Below are positions 31,557 to 42,524 of a stretch of 64,000 nt of DNA, piece by piece (the stretch's first letter is position 1; the number at the start of each line of letters is the position of its first letter). The notes below the pieces were generated by a model that was given only the letters and a program-made list of their open reading frames with translations, ran no database searches and had not been told where the DNA came from. The stretch covers positions 1-64,000 of the forward strand of contig JAUCBJ010000284.1 of NCBI GenBank assembly GCA_032718475.1. The letters are read 5' to 3'. The translations under genes and the position numbers were made by a program. The DNA is from Nemertoderma westbladi. Its lineage: Eukaryota > Xenacoelomorpha > Nemertodermatida > Nemertodermatidae.

Positions 31557-34079
31557 TCACATGTTTGTTTGTAAGAAGTCGAGAGTGGTAGCCTCGTAAT
31601 GTTCGTTGGCCTCGGGTTGACGCAGACCGTGACGTTCCCTCGGGTAGACCTGTAGAGTATAGGGCTTACAGGAGTCTACGAGCGCGGAGACCAGCTGACT
31701 AGTGTGCCGGAAATGGACGTTCTCGTCCTGCAACCCGTGGACTAGAAGCAACCGGCCCGGCTCGTTGGGGAAGTCCGCGACGTAACTGAGCACGTTGGCG
31801 GACTTGTAGACCCTGGGGTTGCTTCGGGGGTCCCCTAGGTAGCGCTCGGTGTAGGCGGTGTCGTAGTCGCGCCACGATACCACGGGCGCGGCCGCCACAG
31901 CCACGCGGAACGCGTCGCCATGCTGCGCCAAGGCCATCAGCGCGAGATACCCTCCGTAGGACCAGCCCATAACGGCTACGCGTCCGAGATCCAATGTACC
32001 CAACGCCCCGGACAGATGCGCCAAGGCGGACAGCTGGTCGCCCATCTCCACGGTGCCCATGCGATCCTTCAACCGCGACTCAAAGTCCAACCCCCGACCG
32101 CTGCTACCCCGCCCGTCGACCACGACCACGAGGTAACCCAGCGACGCCAACGTCTGCAGTCGGTTGTACCGCAACCCTTTGTAGCTGTTGGTTACCAACT
32201 GGACGTGAGGACCTCCGTATACGTAGAGGACCACGGGGTACTTGTAGCGCGGGTCGTAGTCGTACGGGAGGTAGTACATCCCGTAGATAGTCGTGGGAGG
32301 GACGTCCTCGTCGTCGGGGGGGAGGGGGAAGCTGAACATGGTAGGGGAGTAGTGGGAGTCGAGAGGAGCCGGGATCGAGTGTTTAACGAACCCGAGAGGC
32401 TCGGGAGGGATTCCGGGGGAATCCAGAAGGGAATCCAGGGAGTGGACGGTGACCTCCGCGGGTTTATCTAACCGAGAGGAGGTTAGTACGACAATGCGGG
32501 ATTCTACGCTTACTGTTACAGCGTGGGAGGCGTTCGCAGGAGTCAATCTACGGGGGTTGGAGGCGGGTTGTGAGTCGTCGGGGGGGTATTCCGTCGCGTA
32601 GAGGTGCTGCTCCAACGGTGTGTCCGCGGTGGCGACGAAGAGCAGCAGACCGCGTCTGGGGTCCGGCCAGACGCCGTCGCAGACCTCCCAGGGGCCGGCG
32701 GTGAGCTGTCGGGAGCGCAGCACCGCCGGGGTGCGTGACGCCTCCAGCGGGTGCGAGAGGGACGAGGTGATCGCGTAGACGTGTCGATAGCCGGAGGTCT
32801 GGGAGGCCCAGAGGAAGGAGATGGAGTCCGGGGGGTCAGAGGGGGTCGGGGGGAGGAAGAGGAGGAGGTCGGAGACGTTGATATAATGGGGGGAGTGTTC
32901 CTCGTATACAATGCAGGGGACGAGGGTGGGTGAGGGGGCGGTCTCCCCGCTAGATGGCGTGTCGTCCGGCACGAAGTACTCCGGCGGGATCAGCACCAGG
33001 GCCAGCCTCCGCTGGGCCCGGTCCATCAACTGGAGCCAGACGAACCGGCCACACGGCGTCCAGTCGGCCCGCACGAGGTACTCGAACCACGGGAACAGCT
33101 CGGAGAGTTCGCGACGCGGTCGCAGACGTCGCAACGAGCCCCGCGGGTCCCTCGGAAGGAAGTCGACCAGACGGAGTTCACTCCGGGGGTTGGGGGACCC
33201 CGCGCGGGGGTACATGTAGGTCTCGTCGCCGATGGTCAGCGTGTCCACGCCGGACTCGTCGACTAGCTCGTAGAGGAGACGAACTCGCTCGTCCGTAGAC
33301 TTCGGTTGCCACCAGTTACCGGTGAACCTGTCGAACTCTTCCTGAACGACGAAACTCGGGACCCCGGCGAGTCGGTCTGCCGCCTCCGACAGACGCACCT
33401 CGTCGGGGTCCGACAACCCCGTCAACCACAACTGGTCGCCCCGGACGAAGGAGACAAAGGAAGGGTCGACGGGACAGAGTTTAACGTCGAGTCGACATCC
33501 TTTCTCTGCGGTTGGGATCGTGGTTACAGTTGGACCTTCATCGGACATACGACAGACGCAGAGCTGCGCGGACGCCGTGAATATAAACACAGAGCATTCC
33601 GGATTGCAGCTGTACGAGGTGATACCAACTGATCGCATCCGTTTCCGCTCTCGAAGAAGTTGCTCCTCTTTAGAGAAAGAAACCCCGCAATTTGGAATCG
33701 ATTCGACAACCGGGACCCATTCCAAAATATCCGAATCATCTGGGGTCACAGGAACGTCAACGTACTGCAGGGTCAATTCCCGTTGGTTTTGTAGGAAGTT
33801 GGACCAACCCAAGAAGAATATCCTGGAAGCGCCTTCGATGTGCGGGTGTTTACAGACGCTGAACGACTGGGGAACTCTTACAGACTCGGCATTCTGTTGT
33901 AGGTATTTATCGCGCACGACTTGGCGGAGTTCCTGCCACGTTCGCTTGGGGGGCACGAACGTTAGAGAGGCGCCTTCGTTCTGCTGGGACATCCCGTGGT
34001 TGGACAGGGGGAGGGAACCCTTGCCGTGTTCGTTGTCCCCCGTGGAAAATATTTTACCACCGTCGAAAAGTCTCTTCAT
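31557..34079 (-). CDS. DPP9: Dipeptidyl peptidase 8/9, single exon
   Basis: Cytosolic S9B serine protease that removes Xaa-Pro dipeptides. 840 residues, close to the usual 860-880 of DPP8/9, with ATG at 34077-34079. The N-terminal two thirds fit the beta-propeller, with the substrate-binding glutamates in QEEFDRFTGNWWQP (Glu247, Glu248). The alpha/beta hydrolase end has the nucleophile Ser707 in GWSYGGY, Asp785 in HGLQDENVHF and His817 in ERHGLR. The spacings of 78 and 32 residues equal those of human DPP9 (Ser730, Asp808, His840). There is no signal peptide or membrane anchor, which separates it from DPP4 and FAP. Vertebrate DPP8/9 genes are split into many exons; here the whole protein is in one, so a retrocopy or an intron-poor genome must be considered. 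The coding region is clearly more GC-rich than its flanks. No disabling change is visible. DPP8 versus DPP9 cannot be decided outside vertebrates. Confidence 0.96.
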   Translation of the reverse strand: MKRLFDGGKIFSTGDNEHGKGSLPLSNHGMSQQNEGASLTFVPPKRTWQELRQVVRDKYLQQNAESVRVPQSFSVCKHPHIEGASRIFFLGWSNFLQNQRELTLQYVDVPVTPDDSDILEWVPVVESIPNCGVSFSKEEQLLRERKRMRSVGITSYSCNPECSVFIFTASAQLCVCRMSDEGPTVTTIPTAEKGCRLDVKLCPVDPSFVSFVRGDQLWLTGLSDPDEVRLSEAADRLAGVPSFVVQEEFDRFTGNWWQPKSTDERVRLLYELVDESGVDTLTIGDETYMYPRAGSPNPRSELRLVDFLPRDPRGSLRRLRPRRELSELFPWFEYLVRADWTPCGRFVWLQLMDRAQRRLALVLIPPEYFVPDDTPSSGETAPSPTLVPCIVYEEHSPHYINVSDLLLFLPPTPSDPPDSISFLWASQTSGYRHVYAITSSLSHPLEASRTPAVLRSRQLTAGPWEVCDGVWPDPRRGLLLFVATADTPLEQHLYATEYPPDDSQPASNPRRLTPANASHAVTVSVESRIVVLTSSRLDKPAEVTVHSLDSLLDSPGIPPEPLGFVKHSIPAPLDSHYSPTMFSFPLPPDDEDVPPTTIYGMYYLPYDYDPRYKYPVVLYVYGGPHVQLVTNSYKGLRYNRLQTLASLGYLVVVVDGRGSSGRGLDFESRLKDRMGTVEMGDQLSALAHLSGALGTLDLGRVAVMGWSYGGYLALMALAQHGDAFRVAVAAAPVVSWRDYDTAYTERYLGDPRSNPRVYKSANVLSYVADFPNEPGRLLLVHGLQDENVHFRHTSQLVSALVDSCKPYTLQVYPRERHGLRQPEANEHYEATTLDFLQTNM

Positions 34080-34463
34080 TCCAGTTAGCAGTTACCGTAC
34101 CGGTAGTGCGGTATAGCGGTACCGGTAATACTGTAGTACAATTATTATAGTAGTCCTTGTTCTCAGTTGATGCACAATAATTAAATTGCAAAATAGACAG
34201 GCGTAATGGGCGTAGGCCCTGCCCTAGCCTATCTGCCTATTTCTGTATCTTTTAGGCAGATACCGGCAGATCGGTTCGGTATAGCGGTGTAGTCAATGAG
34301 TGAATATTGCTTGGCCTTCAATAAAGTAACCAGCTGAATACCAGACGAATAACGCATGCGGGAAATATTTTAACTGATTGGCCTACAAAATCATGTTGAA
34401 CACTATCTTAAAGGTGTACCTACAATCCATTCGGTTATCATTCATATGCGTACCTGTGGCAAA
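34080..34463. other. 5' flank of DPP8/9 with ACCGGT words
   Basis: Just upstream of the start codon the sequence has repeated TACCGGTA-type palindromes (34092-34128). No gene is seen. Confidence 0.45.
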
Positions 34464-35453
34464 AGAAGCAGGCTACAGTGGTGGTGTTTTCTAACCAAAA
34501 CAATAAACTAATCTCCATTACTTAATTAACGGAAAGGAGCAGGTTACAGTGGTGGGCTTTTCTAACCAAAACAATAAACAATATCTCAATAACATAGGGT
34601 ATTTCATACTTATAGTCTTATTTTTGCAATACGAAAATACCACAGGTACGGATATGAACTATAACTATCCATTCAATTATAACAAAAAACCGATCACTTT
34701 TGGCAAGCTGGGATGATATGGGATGACCTGGTGCTGCTGTGCTGTTGAGATGATAGTTTGAGTGACAAATAGACCGAAATGAACCTAATCTAGACGTAAT
34801 TATAATTATCTTAAATTACAGCGTTGATAGGATATCGTTATCGATGGTCGTATAACCGTAGTTCGCAATGTAGATAGCTACATACTGCATCTCCATAATC
34901 TTAGGGGATAAATGCCTATGGAAGATAAATTAGATTAATTTCGAATAACAACATATAGGCCTAAATTCCTAATGCATGGCATTCATTTATTATTGATTTT
35001 GTACTATTCGCGATTGTACTATTTTGTACTATTTTTCTAAATTCTATGTTTGCTTGCGATGGGGTTTTATTTCTGATTAATGTAGTGGTTTTATTCCTCA
35101 GGGGATTAATACTTTGGAGTGGTGGCTACTTTTACATAGAATTTCAGGGAATTGTAGGAAATTAACCTCCATTGGGTTCCCCTTTTGTGACTTGTTTTGC
35201 CACTTCCTCGGGTTAATTTGTCATTATAATGTTAGTTTGATAGCAGGCCTACATAATCGGTCTGTGTTGTTGGCATCCTTCAACAATAGCCATTCAAACA
35301 ATGCAATGTTAAATGTGAATTTTATCAACATCGTCATTATGAGGAATAGCCGACAACCACTGCCGACAACAGCAAAAATGAAAATGTAACCTGAGTTTGT
35401 GACTCTCGTTTATTGTTTTGGTTAGAATAACCTTACACTGTAACCTGTTCCTT
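34464..35453. repeat. Repeat region: two direct copies and one inverted copy of a 45-bp word
   Basis: Direct copies at 34464-34508 and 34535-34579 (GGTTACAGTGGTGG, then TTCTAACCAAAACAATAAAC) are 71 bp apart. An inverted copy is at 35407-35453 (TTTATTGTTTTGGTTAGAAT, then CACTGTAACCTGTTCC). Another diverged copy is at 2905. This may be a foldback element, with the rest of the interval as its interior. No credible gene lies in between. Confidence 0.55.
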
Positions 35454-35809
35454 TCCCTCAATTAATAATTAACATTAATAAGCTTTAATAATGGTTGTCG
35501 GTGTTGGTTGTCGGTTGTCGGCGTAGCGTTTACTCCCTACAGTACTTAGCGCACTTTTGAATAAGTTGCCCTGAACTCGCCTCTTGTCATCCAGAAGACG
35601 AGTGAAAGCGAGCCGAACGAGCCAAACAAGGAGAAACCGGGATGTTTTCGTTTCGGCGTTAATTCCTTAATGTGCAAAAACCTGTCGAAATCGCCGATGA
35701 AACACTTATTTACTTTTACTTTTGTTACTTTATATTTACTTTTGAACTTTTTTCAATTTTGTCATTTTATAGCTTTAATTGCATGTGTAGGGCCTACGTT
35801 ACATTTAAC
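35454..35809. other. Intergenic, no gene seen
   Basis: A GGTTGTCGGTGTTGGTTGTC patch lies near 35493. Otherwise T-rich unique sequence. Confidence 0.4.
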
Positions 35810-35954
35810 GATTATAGTAGTAGAGTCTTGGGCGGCTTTGTGACAGTTAGACCCCACTGACTGGCGCCAGACTGTCTGGGTGACACCCAATGACACCCTA
35901 TGGGTGTCATTGGCATCAGACTGGCTGGGTGACACCTCCTAATTAGGCTAATTA

Positions 35955-38603
35955 GGTTCTGATTGGTTCTGATTGTGTGCTACTCTCCAACTAGTGTTGC
36001 CCCTGTAGATGAGGTGGAAAATTTCTACCACAATCTACAAGCAGCAACGGATGGAGTGGATCAGCATGCATTCTTAACATTCCTGGGAGACTTTAATGCA
36101 AGTCTGCATCAATCACCTACATCGCCCTGGGTCTATAGCAATAGTGTTAACCGAAATTCTGTCCATCTTCAGGATTTTATCTCTGGAAATGGATTGTTTT
36201 CGGCTGGAACCCAGTTCAAGAAGCGAACTGGAAAGCTATGGACTCATAGTGGACCCAGTGGTCACAAGTCCCAGATAGACCATATTCTGTTTCGTAGGAA
36301 ATACAGGAGCTCTATACAAGACTGTAATGCATTTACACTTCGACCCTTCTCCAGTGATCACCGCCTTATTGTGGCCAAGGTACGACTTAGTCTGCGTGCT
36401 AGCAGAACAACGAAATCTGCCTTGCCACGGCATGACTGGTCCTCTGTTGCAACAGCCAAGTGTGAGATCCAGCTTCACACTACAGCTGAGCAACAGGTAT
36501 GAGGCTCTTGCCTCTGAGGCGGCAGATCACTGTGAGGGCTATACTGCCTTTACAGAAGCAGTTAAGTTAGCAGCTGCAGAAACAGTTCCTGTATACCCTC
36601 GAAACAGGAAAAGGGCCCCCTGGACTGACAACAAAATTCAGAAGTGCCGAAATGACCTTCATAAGGCGCAGAAAGAGTCCCGACTCAAACAGACTACAGC
36701 GGCCAAGAATGCAGTTAAAGCTGCATCTAGGTCCCTGAACAGGCAGTACTCTGTTAATCTACAGGAGCTAATAAACCAACAGGTTGATGCCATCAATGAT
36801 GCTGACGACAGCAGGCAATCATCCCAGGCATGGAAATCGATCAATCTGCTTACTGGGCGGAAAAGCCAACCAACCACCAAGGTTAAGGCTGAATCACCAG
36901 CCGATCGCCTCAATGGTTGGAAAGCCCACTTTGAAAAGCTCCTCAATAATGACAGGGTATTGCCTGATAACTTTATAGAAGTAAAAGTGTCTGAGTCTGT
37001 ACTCCCAGATATTCCCATTGGCGATATCTCCTTTGCAGAAGTGAAGGCTGCTGCAAAGAGCATTAAGACCAATCGTGCCAGTGGAGTAGATGGTGTTCCC
37101 CCTGAGGTCTTTAAAATACCTGAGTTTTTTTAAGCTCATCTATCCCATCATAGTAGACATGCACCGTACAACAAGAGTCCCACAAGAAATGAAAACAAAT
37201 AAGTTGGTGCCAGTTCCCAAGAAGGGCAACCTAACACTCTATGGTTCTTTTCGGGGAATCTCATTGATCTCGATTGCTGCAAAACTATACAATAGAATTC
37301 TATTAAATCGCATCAGGGATCCCATTGAGAGACTGCTACGTGGAAATCAGAATGGGTTCCGTAAAGGTCGTGGGACCATGGAGCCCATTTTGGCACTTAG
37401 AAGGATAATTGAAGAGTTATCAAAAAAGAAAGACAGGCATCTGGCTGTTATCTTTGTTGACTTCTTCAAGGCCTTTGATTCAGTCTCTCGCTCACGTATG
37501 TTCAGCATACTTTCATTATATGGGATTCCTGATGAAATTATTGCAGCAATCAGATCAGTATACGATGGTTCGACAACATTTGTGTCTACTGTTGACGGTG
37601 ACACAGAACCATTTGAAGTGTTATGGGGCGTCCTCCAAGGAGACACACTTGCACCATTCTTGTTCATTATTGTGGTTGACTATGTTCTACGCATGTCCTT
37701 AGATCATCATAATGATGATGGGGTGATGATAACTCCACCTACTGGCTCCAGAAGTCGAGGAAATCCTGTCAAGTACCTAACTGATCTAGACTTTGCTGAT
37801 GACTTAGGAGTACTCTCAGAATCATTAGAGGGAGTTAGTCAGCTCATTAGAACATGCTGCTTCTAGTGTTGGTCTTTTTATTAACTCCAGAAAGACCAAA
37901 ATTCTGACAGTTAACTTTGAAAGTCCTCAGCAAGTCTCTGATCGGATGAGCATAAGCTCAAAGGATGGTATGCTTGAGCATGTGGACGACTTCTGTTACC
38001 TGGGATCATAGATCCGGAAGTCAGGTGAGGACCTTCGAATACGTAAGGGAAAGGCATGGGCAGCCTTGAATAGGCTTTCCAGGATTTGGAAGTCACCTAG
38101 AATTAATCGGAAACTTAAGGTCCGATTATTTAGAGCAGCAGTAGTTCCAGTACTCCTCTACGGGAGTCCATGCTGGGCTCTAACTGCTGAGGACACCAAA
38201 TCTCTGGATGGCACATTCACAAGAATGCTACGCCGGGTACATTGTGTCAAGTACAATGCACACATCTCCAACCAGACACTATATAACATTGGAGGGTCTC
38301 ATTGGTTCCCCCAAGCTTGACACTAGAACAAAATCGCCTCCGCTTTGCAGGACATTGCTTTCGCCGTGAGGACCAGCCAGTGCATAATCTTGTACTTTGG
38401 CAGCCTCATGGAGTGAATAAGCATGGTGGACAGCCCATGACTTTCTTGAGACGCATCTTAAAGGACACTGGCCTTGAAGATGCGGATGATCTAGCAAATG
38501 TCATGGGTGATAGGGAGTTGTGGCGGTGCAATTTTGTTGACAAGCCGGCACAGCATTCTTAAAAATGCAGCTGCAATGCAGCATGCCGATCCTAGTAGTA
38601 GTC
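35955..38603 (+). mobile_element. RTE-like LINE, long copy with inactivating changes
   Basis: Covers part of the endonuclease (FLTFLGDFNASLHQ; PFSSDHRLIV) and the whole reverse transcriptase (FVDFFKAFDSVSRS; WGVLQGDTLAPF; DFADDLGVL), then the family 3' end CCGATCCTAGTAGTAGT. Against the sister copies it has a frameshift after QLHTTAEQQ (36500), an insertion in a T run near 37127, a deletion near 37835, a TGG to TAG change at about 38010 and a 2-bp loss near 38296, so it cannot encode a full protein. It is otherwise nearly identical to the copies at 17834 and 45122. No convincing target duplication; GGTTCTGATT is doubled at its 5' edge. Confidence 0.92.
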
Positions 38604-38770
38604 GGTATCTATTACAATATAGGCTATATATTTTGCAGAGTCACAGAGTAGTCCGAAGTTCCCCAGTCTACCGCTAGAGAGTGAAATGTCTCAAAGTGAA
38701 AACCATATAGTAGCTATGAATTGGTTACTAGGCAATAATACTGCATTTCGCAAAGTTAGGCTTATTGCTG

Positions 38771-38870
38771 ACCGAACGAAAACTGCCCAGGTTCATGCGA
38801 GGATCGAACCCATTACATAGGCCTACGGGAGATGTGAATTCAACGCAACCACTACACCAAGGTGGAACAG
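38771..38870 (-). mobile_element. tRNA-derived SINE head or tRNA pseudogene
   Basis: On the minus strand an A box (TGGTGTAGTGGTTGCG, 38844-38859) is followed by a B box (GGGTTCGATCCTCG, 38798-38811) at tRNA-like distance. The arms do not fold into a proper tRNA, so a SINE or tRNA relic is preferred. Confidence 0.65.
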
Positions 38871-38930
38871 TAACCTTCGAATTTGTTCGTTGCCGTTCGA
38901 ATTTGTAAGACTCTCATTTAAGACCTGACA

Positions 38931-39010
38931 CAGACTATGCCTCACTGAGGCACTGAGGCACAGACTATGCCACACTGAGGCACTGAGGCACAGACTATGC
39001 CTCACTGAGG
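38931..39010. repeat. 30-bp tandem repeat, about 2.7 copies
   Basis: CAGACTATGC starts units at 38931, 38961 and 38991; each is followed by CTCACTGAGGCACTGAGG or a close variant. Confidence 0.85.
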
Positions 39011-39141
39011 TACTAATTAATTGATGACACCGGTCAATTAGGGTCTAATTAGTCTAATTAGGAGGTTTCACCCAGACAGTCTGGCGCCAGTCAGTGGGGT
39101 CTAACTGTCACAAAGCCGCCCAAGACTCTACTACTGATTAT

Positions 39142-40275
39142 ATAAATTTTACAGTACGTAGGCTACTCACACGTCTGTCACCTGTTTAAATTGAATCAGG
39201 CCTACGCAAAACTGACAAAAGTGGCTGAAATGCAACAAACCAACAATCTGACAAAAATCTCCACAAATACAGTATGTGTTGTGGAACATACTGTATATAT
39301 ATTTATTAATGGGAATTATAATTAATAAAATTTGCTTATTGCAAGGCAAACAAAATGTAGAGTAGGGGAGAATGAGGATCGAAATCGTGATGTTCCAGAA
39401 TAATTTATTTATCTGTACAATATGCTGAGATTCATAACTTAAGGATTTCAAATCAATTCAATTAATTTGCCCGTATATTAATAAAAATATAAACTTAATA
39501 AATGAAAATTTATAAAAACTTGAAACAATCATATTCCTTTATTTTATCCATTTACCACATAATTGATCGACCACAAACAGTATCATAACTAAAAACTAAT
39601 GTGTCAATAATTGATATGAATAAATATTACGTCATTTACATAATATATTAATACTGTATTTATTAATCAGTTAAATGTGTAAGCGGGCCGGTCAATGGAA
39701 CCGCCACCACATTACGCGCGACCTCTCACAGATCCAATTCCACACACTCTCCCCCGAAAGCTCCTGCCGATACTGTAACTCAACGACACTACGCGCTCAG
39801 CTACCCCCCCCCCCCCCCCCCCCCCACCCCACTACCCCAATCCCTTCCAATTTAACTCAACTGAATTGTTAACCTATAATCACTTTTTATTCTACAATTA
39901 TATCAATTTAATTTAGTTATGGACACAATGAATGAATAATCTATTGATAATCCCAATGTCTGTTCCTTTGAAATTTATCCCGCTGGGGGTGTATATTAAT
40001 ATTATTATTTATCAATAAATTTCAGCGTGCCTTTATCACACTTCGCCTTCACACGTCATTATCACATCGACTGAACTTTTTACTTCTTTATTTATTTTAG
40101 TAATAATGGTAGTCGATTTTGTATATATATTTCAATTTTTTTAATTTATATATCCTTAATGTCATTGTTTATTTTAAATTGAAAAGGGTAGAATAAAGTG
40201 ATTGTCCTTCAAGTAATAGGCTTCAATAAAGTGATACTGTAGGTTGATTTTAAAAAAAGCATCATCACAAAAATG
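39142..40275. other. Intergenic with a 22-base poly-C tract
   Basis: AT-rich; the C run is at 39804-39825. Minus-strand AATAAA words at 40087-40096 may serve CFAP184. No gene is seen. Confidence 0.5.
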
Positions 40276-42045
40276 TTAGTTATGTTTTAATTGAATTGCG
40301 TGTTTAACGTTTTCAATCTTTCGTTTATAACCTTGTGTTCGCATCGTGCAGTCCGCGTGTTTCTGCATTAGGTCTGACACGTATTTACTAGCCGATTCCA
40401 CTCTATCGAATGTTTCCTCGTAATCCCGAAGAAGGGATTTATTCCACAACAACCCATTGGTCTCCCGCATTTTGGAGTTGTCGTTACGCAATGCGTCCCG
40501 CACTTTCTTTGTCCGCGTTAGTAAATCTCTGCGCTTCGCCACTGTGGCCTCAACCTCCATAAGGTTTTCTTTCAACTCCCCGTTCTGTATTTCCATGTAA
40601 TCTGTTTTCTCTTTGACGTGCGTTAGAACTTCTACTGTCGCCGTTATCTTCTTCCTGAGTTTGAGGAGGTCTTCATTTCTTTCCTCGATTTTCTCGTTGT
40701 AGGTTTGATTTTCTATTTTTAGTTGTTCAAAATCGATGAGATGCAGCCCTGTAGCTAACTCCTCTCGCGACTTGAGCTGATTTTCTCGGTTCATTAGCCT
40801 GTTATTCAGTTTTATGTTCTCCAAACGCACCCCCTGTAGTTCCTCTTCCTTTTTGTTAAAGTTAGAAACATAGTGATCCAAATCTTCATCATCAATACCC
40901 CTTCCTGTTCTTGAATTAACCGCTTTACTAGCAATATCCAGTTGCATATCCAGGAAATCTTGTAAGCGTTTAGCTGTATCGGCAACACGTTCGTACACAT
41001 ACGCTTTGGTGTTCTCCGTCTTGGCGGTGTAGTTACTTGATATATCGGCGGCTCTGTTGCGGTTCTCCTCTATATCCGACATGTACTTGAGGTATCGCTG
41101 CTCCTGGTCAATTATATTGCCCTCAGCCTCCGAACGAGCATCGCTTTCCTTCTTCTTCCTAAAATATTCGCTAATTTTATGCTGATATTTTGTATTTTGT
41201 TGCATCAGATGCTCCCGCTCTACCATCGCTTGTTTGTAGGTTTCCAGCAACTCCTCTCTGGGGGGAAATATTTGTGAAACTTCTGACGGCGTCCTACTTA
41301 CAGCTTCCCCTAAAAGTTCTCCGTCTTCTTTACTTTCGTGTGATCTTTCACTCATCTTACTTTCTGGCCGGCTCTCAGTCACAACAGCTTCCTCATCTTC
41401 ACGCGGTGTTGGCGAAGCTTTTTCGTGTTCTTCCTCTTTCGCAATTTCGCCATCGTGATCAACTCCGGTTGGAGTTTCAGGTTTTCCTTCTTCCTGTTCT
41501 ATAACCTCATCCTGTACTTCAAGTTTGTCATCCTCTTTTTGATCTTCTATCTCTTGTGCACTGTCATCGTGCTCTTTATCAGGTAATGCTTCATCTTTCC
41601 TTTCTTCACTTTCTTCTACAACGTTTTCTTCATCACCAGTAGCATCCTCTTGTTTGCCTGTTTCATCAGTTTCTTCGTCCTTTTCGGTAGCAGTAGCTTC
41701 AGCTTCACCATGAGTAACAGCATCTCCTGGTTCTGCATCAGCCCTTTCGGTTTCTTCTACCTCCTGTGGAGCTTCTTCTTTTGCACCCTCATCCGCAGAG
41801 TCTCTGTCTTTTTCCTCCGCTATTGGTTCTTTTTCTTCTGCGATGGCATCAACCTCTTCAGAAGTAACGGCGTTTTTATCTGCTTCCGTAGGTTCCTCAG
41901 CTGCCTCTTCCTCCAGGGTGTCATCAGCAGGAGTGATAGGCTTTTCATCTTTATTTTCTGATAAACTTGTACTTTCTCGTTCGGTTTCAGGTCGAGATGG
42001 ACCCTCGCTAACTTCGTCCAGTGTTTCCAATACCTCTTCTGACAT
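40276..42045 (-). CDS. CFAP184: CFAP184/CCDC96, ciliary coiled-coil protein, single exon
   Basis: 589 residues from an ATG at 42043-42045. Residues 1-250 are very acidic and low in complexity (many Glu, Asp and Ala). Residues about 265-589 are a long coiled coil with the hallmarks of the CCDC96/CCDC113 family: HKISEYFRKKK, DQEQRYLKYMSDIEENR, FEQLKIENQTYNEKIEERN and a VLTHVKEK segment. The acidic N-terminus plus this domain is the CCDC96 layout (human protein about 555 residues); CCDC113 lacks the long acidic part. In other organisms the two proteins form a complex on the axonemal 96-nm repeat near the nexin-dynein complex and radial spoke 3. The identification implies motile cilia or flagella. 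No intron interrupts the gene. The start is the first ATG and is followed at once by the acidic region. Confidence 0.9.
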   Translation of the reverse strand: MSEEVLETLDEVSEGPSRPETERESTSLSENKDEKPITPADDTLEEEAAEEPTEADKNAVTSEEVDAIAEEKEPIAEEKDRDSADEGAKEEAPQEVEETERADAEPGDAVTHGEAEATATEKDEETDETGKQEDATGDEENVVEESEERKDEALPDKEHDDSAQEIEDQKEDDKLEVQDEVIEQEEGKPETPTGVDHDGEIAKEEEHEKASPTPREDEEAVVTESRPESKMSERSHESKEDGELLGEAVSRTPSEVSQIFPPREELLETYKQAMVEREHLMQQNTKYQHKISEYFRKKKESDARSEAEGNIIDQEQRYLKYMSDIEENRNRAADISSNYTAKTENTKAYVYERVADTAKRLQDFLDMQLDIASKAVNSRTGRGIDDEDLDHYVSNFNKKEEELQGVRLENIKLNNRLMNRENQLKSREELATGLHLIDFEQLKIENQTYNEKIEERNEDLLKLRKKITATVEVLTHVKEKTDYMEIQNGELKENLMEVEATVAKRRDLLTRTKKVRDALRNDNSKMRETNGLLWNKSLLRDYEETFDRVESASKYVSDLMQKHADCTMRTQGYKRKIENVKHAIQLKHN

Positions 42046-42524
42046 ATTTAATTAATACAATTATTAATAACAATGTGGGATTAAATTGGTGCCGTAAAAT
42101 GTAAAAACACAATTATATCAGAATGTGAATGTATAACTCACATTGGCACTAATCTCATATGGCGTATGCCAGTGTATATGGGTTGCTATGGGAATGGTAA
42201 TCCTTCATAGGAACCCCAATAACTCACTGCATTGACTGGTAATTGGAAGAAATCACTTTCTCGTAATGAATTCCGTTGTTTCCCGGTAGGATTACCTTAT
42301 TATCATTATTATTACTTTTATTCGTACACATACACTTTTATTCGTACACATTCAAATTATATATATATGGTACTCTTGTAGCACAAATAAGACTATAGTA
42401 ACACTGAACTTATAAATGAATTGAAATATAATACAAAAATATCTACATAGGTAACACAAAGACAGCACAATATTGACAAAACTAAACGAAAATTAGGCAG
42501 AGGAAATATAGTCCAACAACACTT
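42046..42524. other. Intergenic, LINE 3' UTR likely in its right part
   Basis: Between the CFAP184 start and the LINE remnant. TTATTATCATTATTATTAC at about 42296 may be the tail of the minus-strand LINE. TTTTATTCGTACACA occurs twice (near 42316 and 42336). Confidence 0.4.

Larger units (their letters stand above)
35816..39135. mobile_element. TIR DNA element, 3.3 kb, with GATTAT target duplication
   Basis: The outer ends match as inverted repeats for about 70 bp (AGTAGTAGAGTCTTGGGCGG on the left, its complement on the right) and again in the CTCCTAATTAG part farther in. GATTAT stands at 35810-35815 and 39136-39141. The left end has an extra 50 bp that includes a perfect hairpin of 11-bp arms (35888-35912). 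No transposase is seen; most of the interior is an inserted RTE-like LINE (35955-38603), a tRNA-SINE and a 30-bp repeat. The superfamily is not determined. Confidence 0.8.

Noticed and set aside
31920-34116. Several open frames opposite DPP8/9
   Set aside because: GC-rich coding DNA yields open antisense frames; none has a recognisable domain.
41190-42055. Plus-strand frames opposite CFAP184
   Set aside because: Antisense of Glu-rich codons gives Phe/Ser/Leu-rich frames; not genes.
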